Source: CADEEN01 sp963738425
Lineage (GTDB): Bacteria > Pseudomonadota > Gammaproteobacteria > Burkholderiales > Burkholderiaceae_C
Assembly: GCA_963738425.1 (NCBI GenBank)
Contig: CAVTWT010000010.1
Location: 62,001 to 126,000, forward strand
Reading direction: 5' to 3'
DNA: 64,000 nt
Under the pieces are notes generated by a model that had not been told where the DNA came from, did not search any database, and saw nothing but the letters and a program-made list of their open reading frames with translations. Positions 46,257-57,169 of the stretch are shown piece by piece (positions within the stretch are counted from its first letter, which is position 1; each line of letters starts with the position of its first letter). The position numbers and the translations under genes are program-made.

Positions 46257-48256
46257 ATGAAAGCCTTGAGGCTGGCCGAGACGCTGATCGCCCGGCCTTC
46301 GGTGACGCCCGATGACGCGGGCTGCCAGGATCTGATCAAGCAGCGCTTGGCACCGCTGGGCTTCACCTGCGAGACGATCGCCAGCGGACCCGATCACTTT
46401 CGCGTCACCAACCTGTGGGCGCTGCGGCGCGGCCTGCGGGCCGGACCGACACTGGCCTTCGCCGGCCACACCGACGTCGTGCCCCCCGGCCCGCTCGCGA
46501 AGTGGAACAGCGACCCATTCGTGCCGACGCACCGCAACGGCCTGCTCTACGGACGCGGCGCAGCCGACATGAAGAGCTCGATCGCCGCGATGGTGATCGC
46601 CGTCGAAGCGTTCGTGCAGGCGCATCCGCAACACACGGGTGCGATCGGCTTCCTGATCACCAGCGACGAAGAAGGCCCGGCCGTCGATGGCACGGTGCGT
46701 TTGGTCGACATGCTGAAAGCGCGCGGCGAGAAGCTCGACATGTGCATCGTCGGCGAGCCGACCTCGGTCGATGTGCTCGGCGACACGGTCAAGAACGGCC
46801 GCCGCGGCACGCTCTCGGGCAAGCTCACCGTCAAAGGCATCCAGGGCCACGTCGCCTACCCGCAATTGGCGCGCAACCCGATTCATCAGGTGGCGCCGGC
46901 GTTGGCAGAACTCGCCAGCGCCGAGTGGGACCGCGGCAATGCGCACTTCCCACCGACAACGTTCCAGATCTCGAACATCCACGCCGGCACCGGCGTCGGC
47001 AACGTGATCCCGGGCGAGGCGGTGGTTGACTTCAACTTTCGCTTCTCGACCGAAAGCACCGCAGACCGCTTGAAAGAGCGCGTGACCGCCCTGCTCGACC
47101 GCCACGGTCTCGACTACGTGCTGGCATGGACGCTCGGAGGCCAGCCCTTCCTGACGACGCCGGGCACGCTCACCGAGGCCGTGCGCGCCGCCATCGAAGC
47201 CGAGTGCGGCGTGCAAGCGCAGCTCTCGACGACGGGCGGCACCAGCGATGGCCGCTTCATCGCCACCATCTGCCCGCAGGTGATCGAGCTCGGCCCGCGC
47301 AACCACAGCATCCACAAGATCGACGAATGTGTCGAATCAGCCGACATCGACCGCCTTTCCAACATTTACCGCCGCGTGATGGAAAATCTCCTTGCTATGA
47401 CGCTGTTGGAGTGCATCGAGCAACAAAGCGCCCGCCTCACCCAGGCGGGCGTTTCGTTTGGGCATGGCACGAGCAATGCGTTCGACGAGGCGGTGTGGCT
47501 GGCGCTGTGGAAGCTGGGATTGCCACTCGACGATCTGGATAGCGTGGCACAGCGCGAGCTGACGGCGCGTGAACAAGCCGCCATCGACGCGCTGGTCGAT
47601 CAACGCATCGCCACGCGCAAACCCGCGGCCTACCTCACCGGCGAAGCCTGGCTGCAAGGCGTGCCGTTCACCGTCGATGAACGCGCGATCGTGCCGCGCT
47701 CGCTGATCGCCGAGCTGATTGGCGACGGCACGCTCGACGCCTGGCTGCCCGAGCGAACGCAGCGCGTGCTCGACCTGTGCACCGGCAACGGCAGCCTGGC
47801 CGTGCTCGCGGCGATGGCGTGGCCGGACGTGCATGTCGATGCCGCCGATCTGTCGGCCGATGCGCTGGCCGTCGCGCGTCTGAACGTCGAGCGGCATGAC
47901 CTGGGCGATCGCATCACGCTGCTGCAAGGCGACGGCCTGGCCGCCGTGGCCGGCCAGCGCTACGACGCGATCCTGTGCAACCCGCCGTATGTCAACGGCG
48001 AGTCGATGGCCGCCCTGCCCGCCGAGTACCGAGCGGAGCCGGAGCTTGCGCTGGCCGGCGGCGCCGATGGCATGGACTTCATCCGCGCGCTGATCGACAG
48101 CGCAGCGCAACACATGACCGCACACGCCGTGCTCGTGCTCGAAATCGGCCACGAGGCCACACATTTCGAAGCTGCCTTTCCCGAACTGGAGTTTGCGTAC
48201 TTGCCCACACACGAGACCGAAGATCAAGTGGTCCTGATCACGCGGCAACAACTCGC

Positions 48257-48260
<4 letters not shown>
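46257..48260 (+). CDS. dapE-prmB: DapE-PrmB fusion: succinyl-DAP desuccinylase + L3 glutamine methyltransferase
   Basis: This single 667-residue ORF contains two proteins head to tail. Residues 1-380 are DapE, an M20 metallo-hydrolase that cleaves N-succinyl-LL-diaminopimelate. GHTDVVPPG, GRGAADMKSS, TSDEEGPAVDGT and GEPTSVDV show all the metal and catalytic motifs, and the end (RVMENLLA) is the usual DapE C-terminus. Residue 381 is Met, followed by a complete PrmB (HemK-type class I methyltransferase for ribosomal protein L3). Its motifs are VLDLCTGNGSLAVLAA and CNPPYVNGE, the NPPY motif, and it ends LITRQQLA. No stop separates them. PrmB could also start alone from ATG 47397. Confidence 0.9.
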
Positions 48261-50270
<2,010 letters not shown>

Positions 50271-50289
50271 TCCCAACGGAAGGCACGCA

Positions 50290-50907
50290 ATGAAGTTCCA
50301 GATGGCCAAGAACTCGCTGTTTGCAACGCTGCTGCGTTCTCCCTGGTGGGTCAGCCTGGCCATCGCGGCGGTACTGGCCGTGTTGGCGGGCGCCCTGCTG
50401 CCCAAGGACTACCGCATCGCCGGAGCGCTCTCCACTTTTCCTTTTGTGGTGATCAGCGCGATGGCGGCTCGCAAGCAGTGGCACCTGCCGAGTGCGGCCA
50501 AGGTGTCACAAACGCTGGAGGCCGTCGGTGCGATGGCCTGGCCGGCTTTCTCCAAGCTGCTGGAAGAGGCCTTCCGGCGCGACGGCTACACGGTGCGGCC
50601 CGGCACGGCAGCACCGGTCGATTTCGAACTCGAGCGTCGGGGGCGAAAGATGCTGGTCTGTGCCCGGCGCTGGAAGTCTGCGCGCACGGGCCTCGATGCG
50701 CTGCGTGCATTGCAGGCGGCACGCGAAGCTGCGGACGCAGAGGACGCGCTGTACATCGGCCTGGGCGAGCTCACCGACAACGCGCGCCCGTTTGCCGCAG
50801 AAAACCGCGTTGCGATCTGGCAGGCCGCCGAGCTGGCCCAGGCGCTGCGCGGGCTGCCCTTGCCACTGCCGGCGACGCGGTCGCCGCGCGGCTCAGCGTC
50901 GCCATAA
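50290..50907 (+). CDS. Membrane protein with degenerate Mrr-type endonuclease domain
   Basis: This 205-residue protein starts at ATG 50290 (MKFQMAKNSLFATLLRS). Two adjacent membrane helices (about 18-37 and 44-62) put the rest in the cytosol. Residues 83-180 (AWPAFSKLLEEAFRRDGYTV, then VDFELERRGRKMLVCARRWK) align with the Mrr/RecB-like restriction-endonuclease fold. Where active Mrr has a Q/ExK triplet (QCK) this protein reads CAR, so the catalytic lysine looks replaced by arginine. It may be a non-cleaving nucleic-acid-binding or structural remnant. The end overlaps the convergent GTPase gene by 15 bp. The function is unknown. Confidence 0.7.
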   Translation: MKFQMAKNSLFATLLRSPWWVSLAIAAVLAVLAGALLPKDYRIAGALSTFPFVVISAMAARKQWHLPSAAKVSQTLEAVGAMAWPAFSKLLEEAFRRDGYTVRPGTAAPVDFELERRGRKMLVCARRWKSARTGLDALRALQAAREAADAEDALYIGLGELTDNARPFAAENRVAIWQAAELAQALRGLPLPLPATRSPRGSASP

Positions 50908-52395
50908 AGCGGCCCCGGCGTCGGGGTACAGCTGCGCCAACGCGTGCGCGCTGGACGACTCGAGCAAACCGCGCAGCGAGTCCACAAGGGGCTGGTGAGA
51001 GGCGGAAGCCGCGTCCCCGCCGCTCACCCCCACGCGCTGCGACCACACCGCATCGAGTTCGGCGCGGCAAGCATCGACCGCCGATTGCACCGCCGTGGTC
51101 CAGGCGAGCGGCGGCTCCTGCGCCACCCACGCGCCGCGCCCACGGCCGTGATGCGCCACGGCCAGATAGCCGAGCAGCGCGCTGGCGAACAATGCATCGA
51201 GCACCTTCGGATCCCAGCGCACTTCAGGCTGCGACACGCCACGCACCAGATTGACACCGCGCGCCGCACCGGCGGCCGTCAACGCGCCGATCACACCGCC
51301 GGCCAGCAAGCCGCCGCCGAGCGTCAGGCCGCCGCTGGCGATGTCGGCTTTGAGGCCCGCGAGTGCGCCGGTGACGAGGCCGCCCCAGATCGCTGCGCGG
51401 CCTTCGTCGAGGGGTTGGCGCAAGGCGTAGTGGCGCGCGAGTTTGGCCAGGACGTCGTTGCCGGCACGGCCGTCGAGGCCGTGCAGCTGGATCAGCGCAT
51501 CGGTCGAGCGCTTGACGTCGTCGTCCAGCCGCTCTGCCAGTTGCGCCATGGCGCGCTGTTGCGGCGCGTGGGCGTCGTCGTCACGCAGGCCGAGGGCCTT
51601 GGCGAAGCGCCCGCCGATCGACTTCACCTGGCCGCGCCAGCCGTCCGATTCAACCCGCTGCGTGTCGAGCGCAGCCCGTGCCAAGCGACGCGACAGCTCG
51701 GCCATCGACTCGCGCCAGATCTGCAGCTTCTTTTCGCGCCATGCGCTTTGCAAACGGCCGAACGCTTCGAGCTGCGCCGGCGGCAGCAGCGGTGCGACCG
51801 TTTGCCACAACACGTCCTCCTGCACCCAACAGCGCGAAAAGGCATCGAGCGGCAGCACGGCGCGCACGCCTTGCGCTGTTTCGAGGCGCTTGCGCCAGCG
51901 CGTTTCGAGCGCGGCCTCATCACCCGGCGTGCCGAGCTGGTTGAGCAGCACGATGGCGGGCTTGCCGGTCAGCGAAAGCACCTGCAATTCGGCGTCGAGG
52001 TATCCGGCGTCCTCCGGCGCTTCGCTGGCATTGACGAGGTAGAGCACCACGTCGCACTGCTCCCAGACATGCTTCAGCGCGCGCTGGCTCGACCAGAACG
52101 CGCGGTCGCGCCAGCGGTCCCAGACCTCGGTCAGAAACCAACCGATCGGGTTGCCGGATTGCGCCATGCGCTTGGCCAGACGCAGGCTGTCGCCGAAGCC
52201 CGGCGTATCCCACAGCATCAGGCGGTCGCCTTGCGGCGTGTCGATCAGCACCTGCGCTTCCGCCGTCTCGGTGACATGCGCTTCGTCGCGCACCTCGCCG
52301 ATGTCTCGGGCCAGCAGCGTGCGCGCCAGCGTCGTCTTGCCGACGTTGGTGTGCGAGACCAGGCTCAGCGAGAGGGTGTATGCGCTGTCCGTCAT
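50893..52395 (-). CDS. DUF3482 membrane-associated GTPase
   Basis: This 500-residue GTPase starts at ATG 52395 (MTDSAYTLSLSLVSHTNVGK). The G1/P-loop is HTNVGKTT (15-22), G3 is LWDTPGFGD, and the G4 position reads VLLNQLG, lacking the classical NKxD, as often in this family. After the G domain comes a helical region. Then there is a Gly-rich hydrophobic stretch (AAIWGGLVTGALAGLKADIA and GGGLLAGGVIGALTAAGAA) that could enter membrane. It pairs with a DUF2868 membrane protein whose stop overlaps the start here (ATGA). The pair is widespread in Burkholderiales but without an assigned function that I know of. Confidence 0.85.
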   Translation of the reverse strand: MTDSAYTLSLSLVSHTNVGKTTLARTLLARDIGEVRDEAHVTETAEAQVLIDTPQGDRLMLWDTPGFGDSLRLAKRMAQSGNPIGWFLTEVWDRWRDRAFWSSQRALKHVWEQCDVVLYLVNASEAPEDAGYLDAELQVLSLTGKPAIVLLNQLGTPGDEAALETRWRKRLETAQGVRAVLPLDAFSRCWVQEDVLWQTVAPLLPPAQLEAFGRLQSAWREKKLQIWRESMAELSRRLARAALDTQRVESDGWRGQVKSIGGRFAKALGLRDDDAHAPQQRAMAQLAERLDDDVKRSTDALIQLHGLDGRAGNDVLAKLARHYALRQPLDEGRAAIWGGLVTGALAGLKADIASGGLTLGGGLLAGGVIGALTAAGAARGVNLVRGVSQPEVRWDPKVLDALFASALLGYLAVAHHGRGRGAWVAQEPPLAWTTAVQSAVDACRAELDAVWSQRVGVSGGDAASASHQPLVDSLRGLLESSSAHALAQLYPDAGAALWRR

Positions 52396-53792
52396 GACAG
52401 ATCGATGAACTGCGGCGCCGGCAGCGACAGGTCATGCAGCATGCGTTGCCACGCCGCGCGGCGTTGCGTCAGGCGCAATTCGGCGTCGCTCGCCGCACCG
52501 GCACGTTGGCGCATGCCGGATTCGTCGACCAGCACCGACACGGCGACCTTGCGGGCGGCCACCGCCGTGGCCAGCGCGCGCACGAACGCCCCATGCGTTT
52601 CGCGCTCGGGCGTCGCGGTGGCGGCAAACAGCGCGGCGACATCGGCATCGGCGTCTTCCAGCGCCGAGGGCGGCAATGCGTCTTCCGAGCCGAGCGGCAA
52701 CATCGGCTTGATGTGGGGCTGCGCGCCGGGGCCGATGGCCTCCTGCAGAGCCTTCGGCAAGGCTTTGACTTGCGTCGCCGTGAGCGTGTAGCTGTACGGC
52801 AGCACGGTCACCGGGCGCGCCGTCGCCGGACCGTCGCGCAACAGCGCGCGGAAGTACGGCTCGTCGAGCGGCAACGCCAGTTGCGCCGCCGCGCGCCGCA
52901 CACGCCAGGCCGACCATGCGGCCAACGCCAGCCGGGGCAAGACAACGAACAGCGCCAGCGTGATCGCATACAGATGGATCCAGCGCGCCGCGCGCTCACC
53001 CGCACTGCCCTCGGCAAAACGCAGCTTCGCGATCTCTTCGATCGGCGGCACGGTGATGCCGGAGAGCGCCGTGGCCGGCGTGAACACGAGAGCCAATGTG
53101 CGCTGCACCTGCTCGGCATCGAGCCAGGTGCTGTCCCAACCGGCGCGGTAGTCGAACGCCAGGCCGAAAACGTACATCGATCCGATCACCAGCACAGCAA
53201 GCAGCGCCGCCGCCGCATGCATGACGCTGGCCACCCGCGCCTGCTGCACGCCACGGGTGCCGACGGCCCACTCGGCGGCGAAGCGCGCGCGTGCAGCGAT
53301 CAGCGGCGCCGCAGCACCGCGCGCCGAAAAGCGCGTGCGTGCATCCTCGATCGCGCGCGCCATCCACGCCGAGGGGCCGCGACCGGCCGCAATCAGCAGC
53401 AACATGTAGACCACGAGATTCCACAGCAGCAGGGCCAACACCGGCGGCGCGAGCAGGTTGATGCGGCGAGACGCGCCGAAGACGTCGCCGACGATGTACG
53501 CGGCAACAGCAACTGCCAGCAGCAGCAACAGCCAGCGCCACAGGCGCGGGCTGTTGCCGTCTTGCAGCGGCGCGCGCCAGGCCGCGTCGCGTGCGGCCAA
53601 GCGCTTGTGCGCCAGTTGCGCGCGCTTGATCACGTAGGCCTGCGCCTTGGCGCGGTCGCCGCCTTCGCCAACGGCGCGACGTGCTTCGCTGCTCGCCCAG
53701 GCGGCATCGGCATCGTCCCACGGCACGCCTTCCCGCGCGCCCTGCTCCACGGCACGCACCCAACACACGCTGGCCAATTCGGCGTCGGTCAT
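52392..53792 (-). CDS. DUF2868 multi-pass membrane protein
   Basis: This 466-residue membrane protein starts at ATG 53792 (MTDAELASVCWVRAVEQGAR). At least four helices are visible: WRWLLLLLAVAVAAYIVGDV, ALLLWNLVVYMLLLIAAG, AAAALLAVLVIGSMYVFGLAF and WIHLYAITLALFVVLPRLALA. There are large cytosolic or periplasmic loops. The C-terminal 160 residues are soluble. The DUF2868 pattern of paired helices fits. No catalytic motif can be seen. With the GTPase below, it forms a two-gene unit. An upstream ribosome site is not obvious. Confidence 0.8.
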   Translation of the reverse strand: MTDAELASVCWVRAVEQGAREGVPWDDADAAWASSEARRAVGEGGDRAKAQAYVIKRAQLAHKRLAARDAAWRAPLQDGNSPRLWRWLLLLLAVAVAAYIVGDVFGASRRINLLAPPVLALLLWNLVVYMLLLIAAGRGPSAWMARAIEDARTRFSARGAAAPLIAARARFAAEWAVGTRGVQQARVASVMHAAAALLAVLVIGSMYVFGLAFDYRAGWDSTWLDAEQVQRTLALVFTPATALSGITVPPIEEIAKLRFAEGSAGERAARWIHLYAITLALFVVLPRLALAAWSAWRVRRAAAQLALPLDEPYFRALLRDGPATARPVTVLPYSYTLTATQVKALPKALQEAIGPGAQPHIKPMLPLGSEDALPPSALEDADADVAALFAATATPERETHGAFVRALATAVAARKVAVSVLVDESGMRQRAGAASDAELRLTQRRAAWQRMLHDLSLPAPQFIDLS

Positions 53793-53878
53793 GGTGAGAA
53801 ATGAGTTGCCTTGTGCATGACCGGGATTCTGCGCGACTGGCACACTTTGCAGCCCCAGCCACACAACAGGAGCTCCCC

Positions 53879-54313
53879 ATGGCCATCGACACTGCTCTGT
53901 ACACCGCCCAAGCCACTTCCACCGGCGGCCGCACCGGCACGACGAAGTCGTCCGACGGGCGCATCAGCCTGAACCTGTCGACGCCGAAAGAGCTCGGCGG
54001 CGACAGCGGCCCCGGCACCAACCCCGAGCAGCTGTTTGCAGCCGGCTACTCGGCCTGCTTCATCGGCGCCATGAAGGCCGTGGCCGCGCGGCAGAAGATC
54101 TCGCTGCCGTCAGAAGTCAGCAACACCGCCGAGGTGGCGATCGGCCCGATGACCGGCAAGGCCGGCGCGTTTTCAATCACGGTGTCGATGAAGATATCAG
54201 TGCCCGGCATGGACCGCGCCGCAGCCGAGAAGCTCGTCGCCGCCGCGCACGAGGTCTGCCCGTATTCGAACGCGACACGTGGCAATCTCGACGTGCAGAT
54301 CAGCGTCGTCTGA
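53879..54313 (+). CDS. ohr: Organic hydroperoxide resistance protein Ohr
   Basis: Ohr is a thiol peroxidase that reduces fatty-acid and other organic hydroperoxides. The 144-residue product starts at ATG 53879, preceded by AGGAG at 7 bases. The two redox cysteines are Cys60 (GYSACFIGAMK) and Cys127 (HEVCPYSNATRGN). The Ohr hallmark stretch STGGRTGTTKSSDG near the N-terminus separates it from OsmC. It is transcribed alone, divergent from the DUF2868 gene (86-bp gap). No OhrR-type repressor gene is nearby. Confidence 0.94.
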   Translation: MAIDTALYTAQATSTGGRTGTTKSSDGRISLNLSTPKELGGDSGPGTNPEQLFAAGYSACFIGAMKAVAARQKISLPSEVSNTAEVAIGPMTGKAGAFSITVSMKISVPGMDRAAAEKLVAAAHEVCPYSNATRGNLDVQISVV

Positions 54314-54400
54314 TCTCCTTGCGCTGGCGAGGCGCTGTCACGGCGGCGTCACGGTCGTTCAATAAGGTGTCTGGTTTGCGACCCTGACCGGAGAAACTCC

Positions 54401-55789
54401 TTGCACCACCGTAGCGCCCTCGCCTGTGCCGCCATCGCCTGCAGCCTGACTGCCACGCCCGCGCTGGCTGCCCCTGCGTTCGTCAACGGCCTCGTCATCG
54501 ATGCCAACACGCTCGATGCTTCGGGCGGCACGCTCGTCAACGACGGTCGCCTGGGCTTCTTCTCCGACATCTACTACGACGCTGCGCGCGGCGAATGGTG
54601 GGCGCTGTCGGACCGCGGTCCGGGCGGCGGCACGCTGCGCTACGAGACGCGCATCCACCGCTTCAAGCTCGACGTCGATCCCGCCACCGGCACGATCTCC
54701 AACTTCCAGGTTCTCAAGACGATCATCTTCCGCAAGGGCGGCAGCACGCTCGACGGCTTTGCGCCCGAGGCCCCCGGGCCGCTCGGCCTGGCGTTCGATC
54801 CTGAAGGCATCGTCGTGCACCCGCTGACCGGCCACCTGCTGGTGTCCGACGAATACGGCCCGTCGCTGCTCGAGATCAACAGCGCCGGGCAGGTGGTGCG
54901 GCGGTATGACACGCCGGCCAACCTGCTACCGCGCGATGCCGCCACCGGCACGGTCAATCACGCCAGCGACGTCGGCAACAACGCTGGCAAGCGCACCAAT
55001 CGCGGCTTCGAGGGCCTGGCCATCAGCCCCGACGGCCGCACGGTGTACGCCATGCTGCAAAGCGCGATGCTCGACGAAGGTGGCAGCAGCGGCACGCTGA
55101 ACCGCATCGTCGCCTTTGACACGCGCACCACGCGCGCCAAGGCGCAGTACGCCTACCGCATGGACGGCAGCTCGCAGGGACGCGGCATTTCAGCACTGGT
55201 GGCGATCAGCGACACCGAGTTCCTCGTCCTCGAACGCAACAACCGCGGTCTGGGTGTGCCGGATGCCAACCTTTCGTCGCCGAACAAGAAGGTGTTTCAC
55301 GTCAGTCTGGCCGGTGCCAGCGACGTCAGCGGCATCAACCTGGCGACGGCGGCCGCGGGCTCGTTCACGCTGGTCGCCAAGACAGCCGCGCCTTGGCTAG
55401 ACCTCGCCAGCAGCGGCGCGCTGGCTCACCCATCGCTCGCCGAACTCGGCGGCGTGTCACCCGAGAAGTGGGAAGGCCTGACGGTCGGTCCGCAGCTCGC
55501 AGACGGCAGCTACCTCGTGCTGGCCGGCACCGACAACGACTACTCGGTGACTCAGAACGGCACCGGCACGCAGTTCGACGTGTACTTCAAAGCCAACGGC
55601 AGCACGCCCAGCCGCATCCAGTGCGACATCGGCACCTTCGCCAATTGCCTGACGATCAATGGCGACGGCTCGCTCGGCGCTGGCGTGGCAGCGAACTTCG
55701 ACTTCACCGGCTACCGCCTGATCCCTGGCGTGCTGCACGCCTACAAGGTCTCGGCCCAGGACCTGGCGAACCTGGTGCGCCCGCGCTGA
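54401..55789 (+). CDS. Secreted esterase-like / phytase-like domain protein
   Basis: This 462-residue exported protein starts at TTG 54401 (CTCCTTGCACCACCG), with GGAGAAA about 7 bases upstream. A signal peptide (SALACAAIACSLTATPALAA) is followed by a beta-propeller-like domain of the 'esterase-like activity of phytase' family. Segments such as GFFSDIYYDAARGEWWALSD, GRGISALVAISDTEFLVLER, NRGFEGLAISPDGRTVYAML and VSPEKWEGLTVGPQL show the WD-like repeats, and Asp/Glu-rich loops could bind Ca2+. Its substrate is unknown. It converges with the T1SS adaptor gene (10-bp gap). Confidence 0.82.
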   Translation: MHHRSALACAAIACSLTATPALAAPAFVNGLVIDANTLDASGGTLVNDGRLGFFSDIYYDAARGEWWALSDRGPGGGTLRYETRIHRFKLDVDPATGTISNFQVLKTIIFRKGGSTLDGFAPEAPGPLGLAFDPEGIVVHPLTGHLLVSDEYGPSLLEINSAGQVVRRYDTPANLLPRDAATGTVNHASDVGNNAGKRTNRGFEGLAISPDGRTVYAMLQSAMLDEGGSSGTLNRIVAFDTRTTRAKAQYAYRMDGSSQGRGISALVAISDTEFLVLERNNRGLGVPDANLSSPNKKVFHVSLAGASDVSGINLATAAAGSFTLVAKTAAPWLDLASSGALAHPSLAELGGVSPEKWEGLTVGPQLADGSYLVLAGTDNDYSVTQNGTGTQFDVYFKANGSTPSRIQCDIGTFANCLTINGDGSLGAGVAANFDFTGYRLIPGVLHAYKVSAQDLANLVRPR

Positions 55790-55799
55790 GGCGGCGCGG

Positions 55800-57169
55800 C
55801 TACCGCTCGCGTCCGGCCCGGCGCAGCACCTGCGTCACGGGTTCGGCCAGGTACTGCAGCGGCGTGCGCTCCTCGCCCTTGATGTAGACCTCGGCCGGCA
55901 TGCCGGCCTGGAGCTTGAGCTCGCCCGCTTCGGCAAGCGACGCCGCGTCGGCCTCGACCACGGCGGTGTAGTACGGCTGGCCGCTGTTGCGGTCGACCAG
56001 GCGGTCCGGCGAGACGTAGAACACCGTGCCGGCCACCAAGCGCGTCGTCCGCGCCTTGAACGCCGTGAAACGGATCTCCGCCGCCTGGCCGCGCTGCACG
56101 CGGCTCACGTCTTCGGTGCGGATGCGGGCCTCGACCATCAGCCGCGGGTCGGTGGGCACGATGTCGGCGATCGGCTCGCGCGGCGACACCATCGCGCCGG
56201 GCGACGTGAAGCTTCAGATTCATCACTTCGCCGCTGGCCGGCGCGGTGATCACCTGGCGCTGCGACGCATCGCTCGTCTTGCGCTGCTCCTGCTGGATTT
56301 CCGACAGGCGCGAGCTGGCCACCTTCAACTGGTCGCTGGCCTGCTGGCGGTAGTCGCCTTCGAGCGACTTGATGCGCAGGTCGTTGTCGAGTCAGGCGCT
56401 GCTCGACGCGGGCCAACTCGGAGCGCTTCTCCTCGAGCTTGACGCCGTAGTCGGCGACGCCGGCTTCGAGCTGCGAGATGCGTGTGGCCGAGATGAAACC
56501 GTCCTGCAGCAGGTTGCGGTTCGTCTCGAGCTCGGCCTTCTGGTGGCGCAGCGATTCAGCGGCCTGGGCAATCTGCGCTCGCAGCGCCTCGCGCTCCTGC
56601 GTCACGCGCTCGTGCTGCGAGCGCAGCAGCACGCTCTGGCCGACCAGAGCCTCGCGGCGCGCGGCAAACAAAGCCTTCTCCTTGGCGACATGCTCGGCCA
56701 AGCGCGCATCGCTCGCGGCAGCGGCCAGCACGTCGGCGGGCCAGGCAATCGCCGTGGCGAGCATCTGCTCGGCCTCCAGCCGTGCCAGGCTGGCGCGCTC
56801 GGCGGCCACGCGGTAGGTCAGGCGATTCATGTCGGCATCGACCGAAACATCGCCCAGCACCAGCAGCGGCTGGCCCTGCTGCACGCGCTGGCCATCGCGC
56901 ACCAGCACCTCGCGCACAGTGCCGCCCTCGGCATGCTGCACGGGGCGGCGGTCGAGATCGACCTTGACGAAAGCCGCGGCAACCACGGCATCGGACAGCG
57001 GCGCGAAGGCGAGCCACGCCAGCACCGGCGCCAGGCCGAGCACGAGCACCAGGCCGGCGCTGCGCGCCAGACGTGCCGCTTCTGCCTGCTGCAGGCGCAG
57101 CGGCGCGCCAGCGTCATCGTCGGGCAAGGCCGGCGGGGGATTGATGGCTGCGTTCACTGCAGCGTTCAT
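55800..57169 (-). CDS. HlyD-type T1SS periplasmic adaptor, two frameshifts
   Basis: This membrane-fusion protein links the ABC exporter to a TolC-type outer-membrane pore. The start is ATG 57169 (MNAAVNAAINPPPALPDDDA). One inner-membrane helix (about 39-57, LVLVLGLAPVLAWLAFAPL) precedes a barrel-sandwich half (VQHAEGGTVREVLVRDGQRV), a coiled-coil hairpin, and the return half. Two extra bases interrupt it: near 56389-56392 (restoring LTDNDLRIKSLEGDYRQQ) and at AA 56209-56210 (restoring KLTSPGAMVSPREPIADIV). The C-terminus (GMPAEVYIKGEERTPLQYLA) is typical for HlyD/PrtE proteins. The repaired length is 455. It overlaps the ABC gene (ATGA). Confidence 0.88.
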
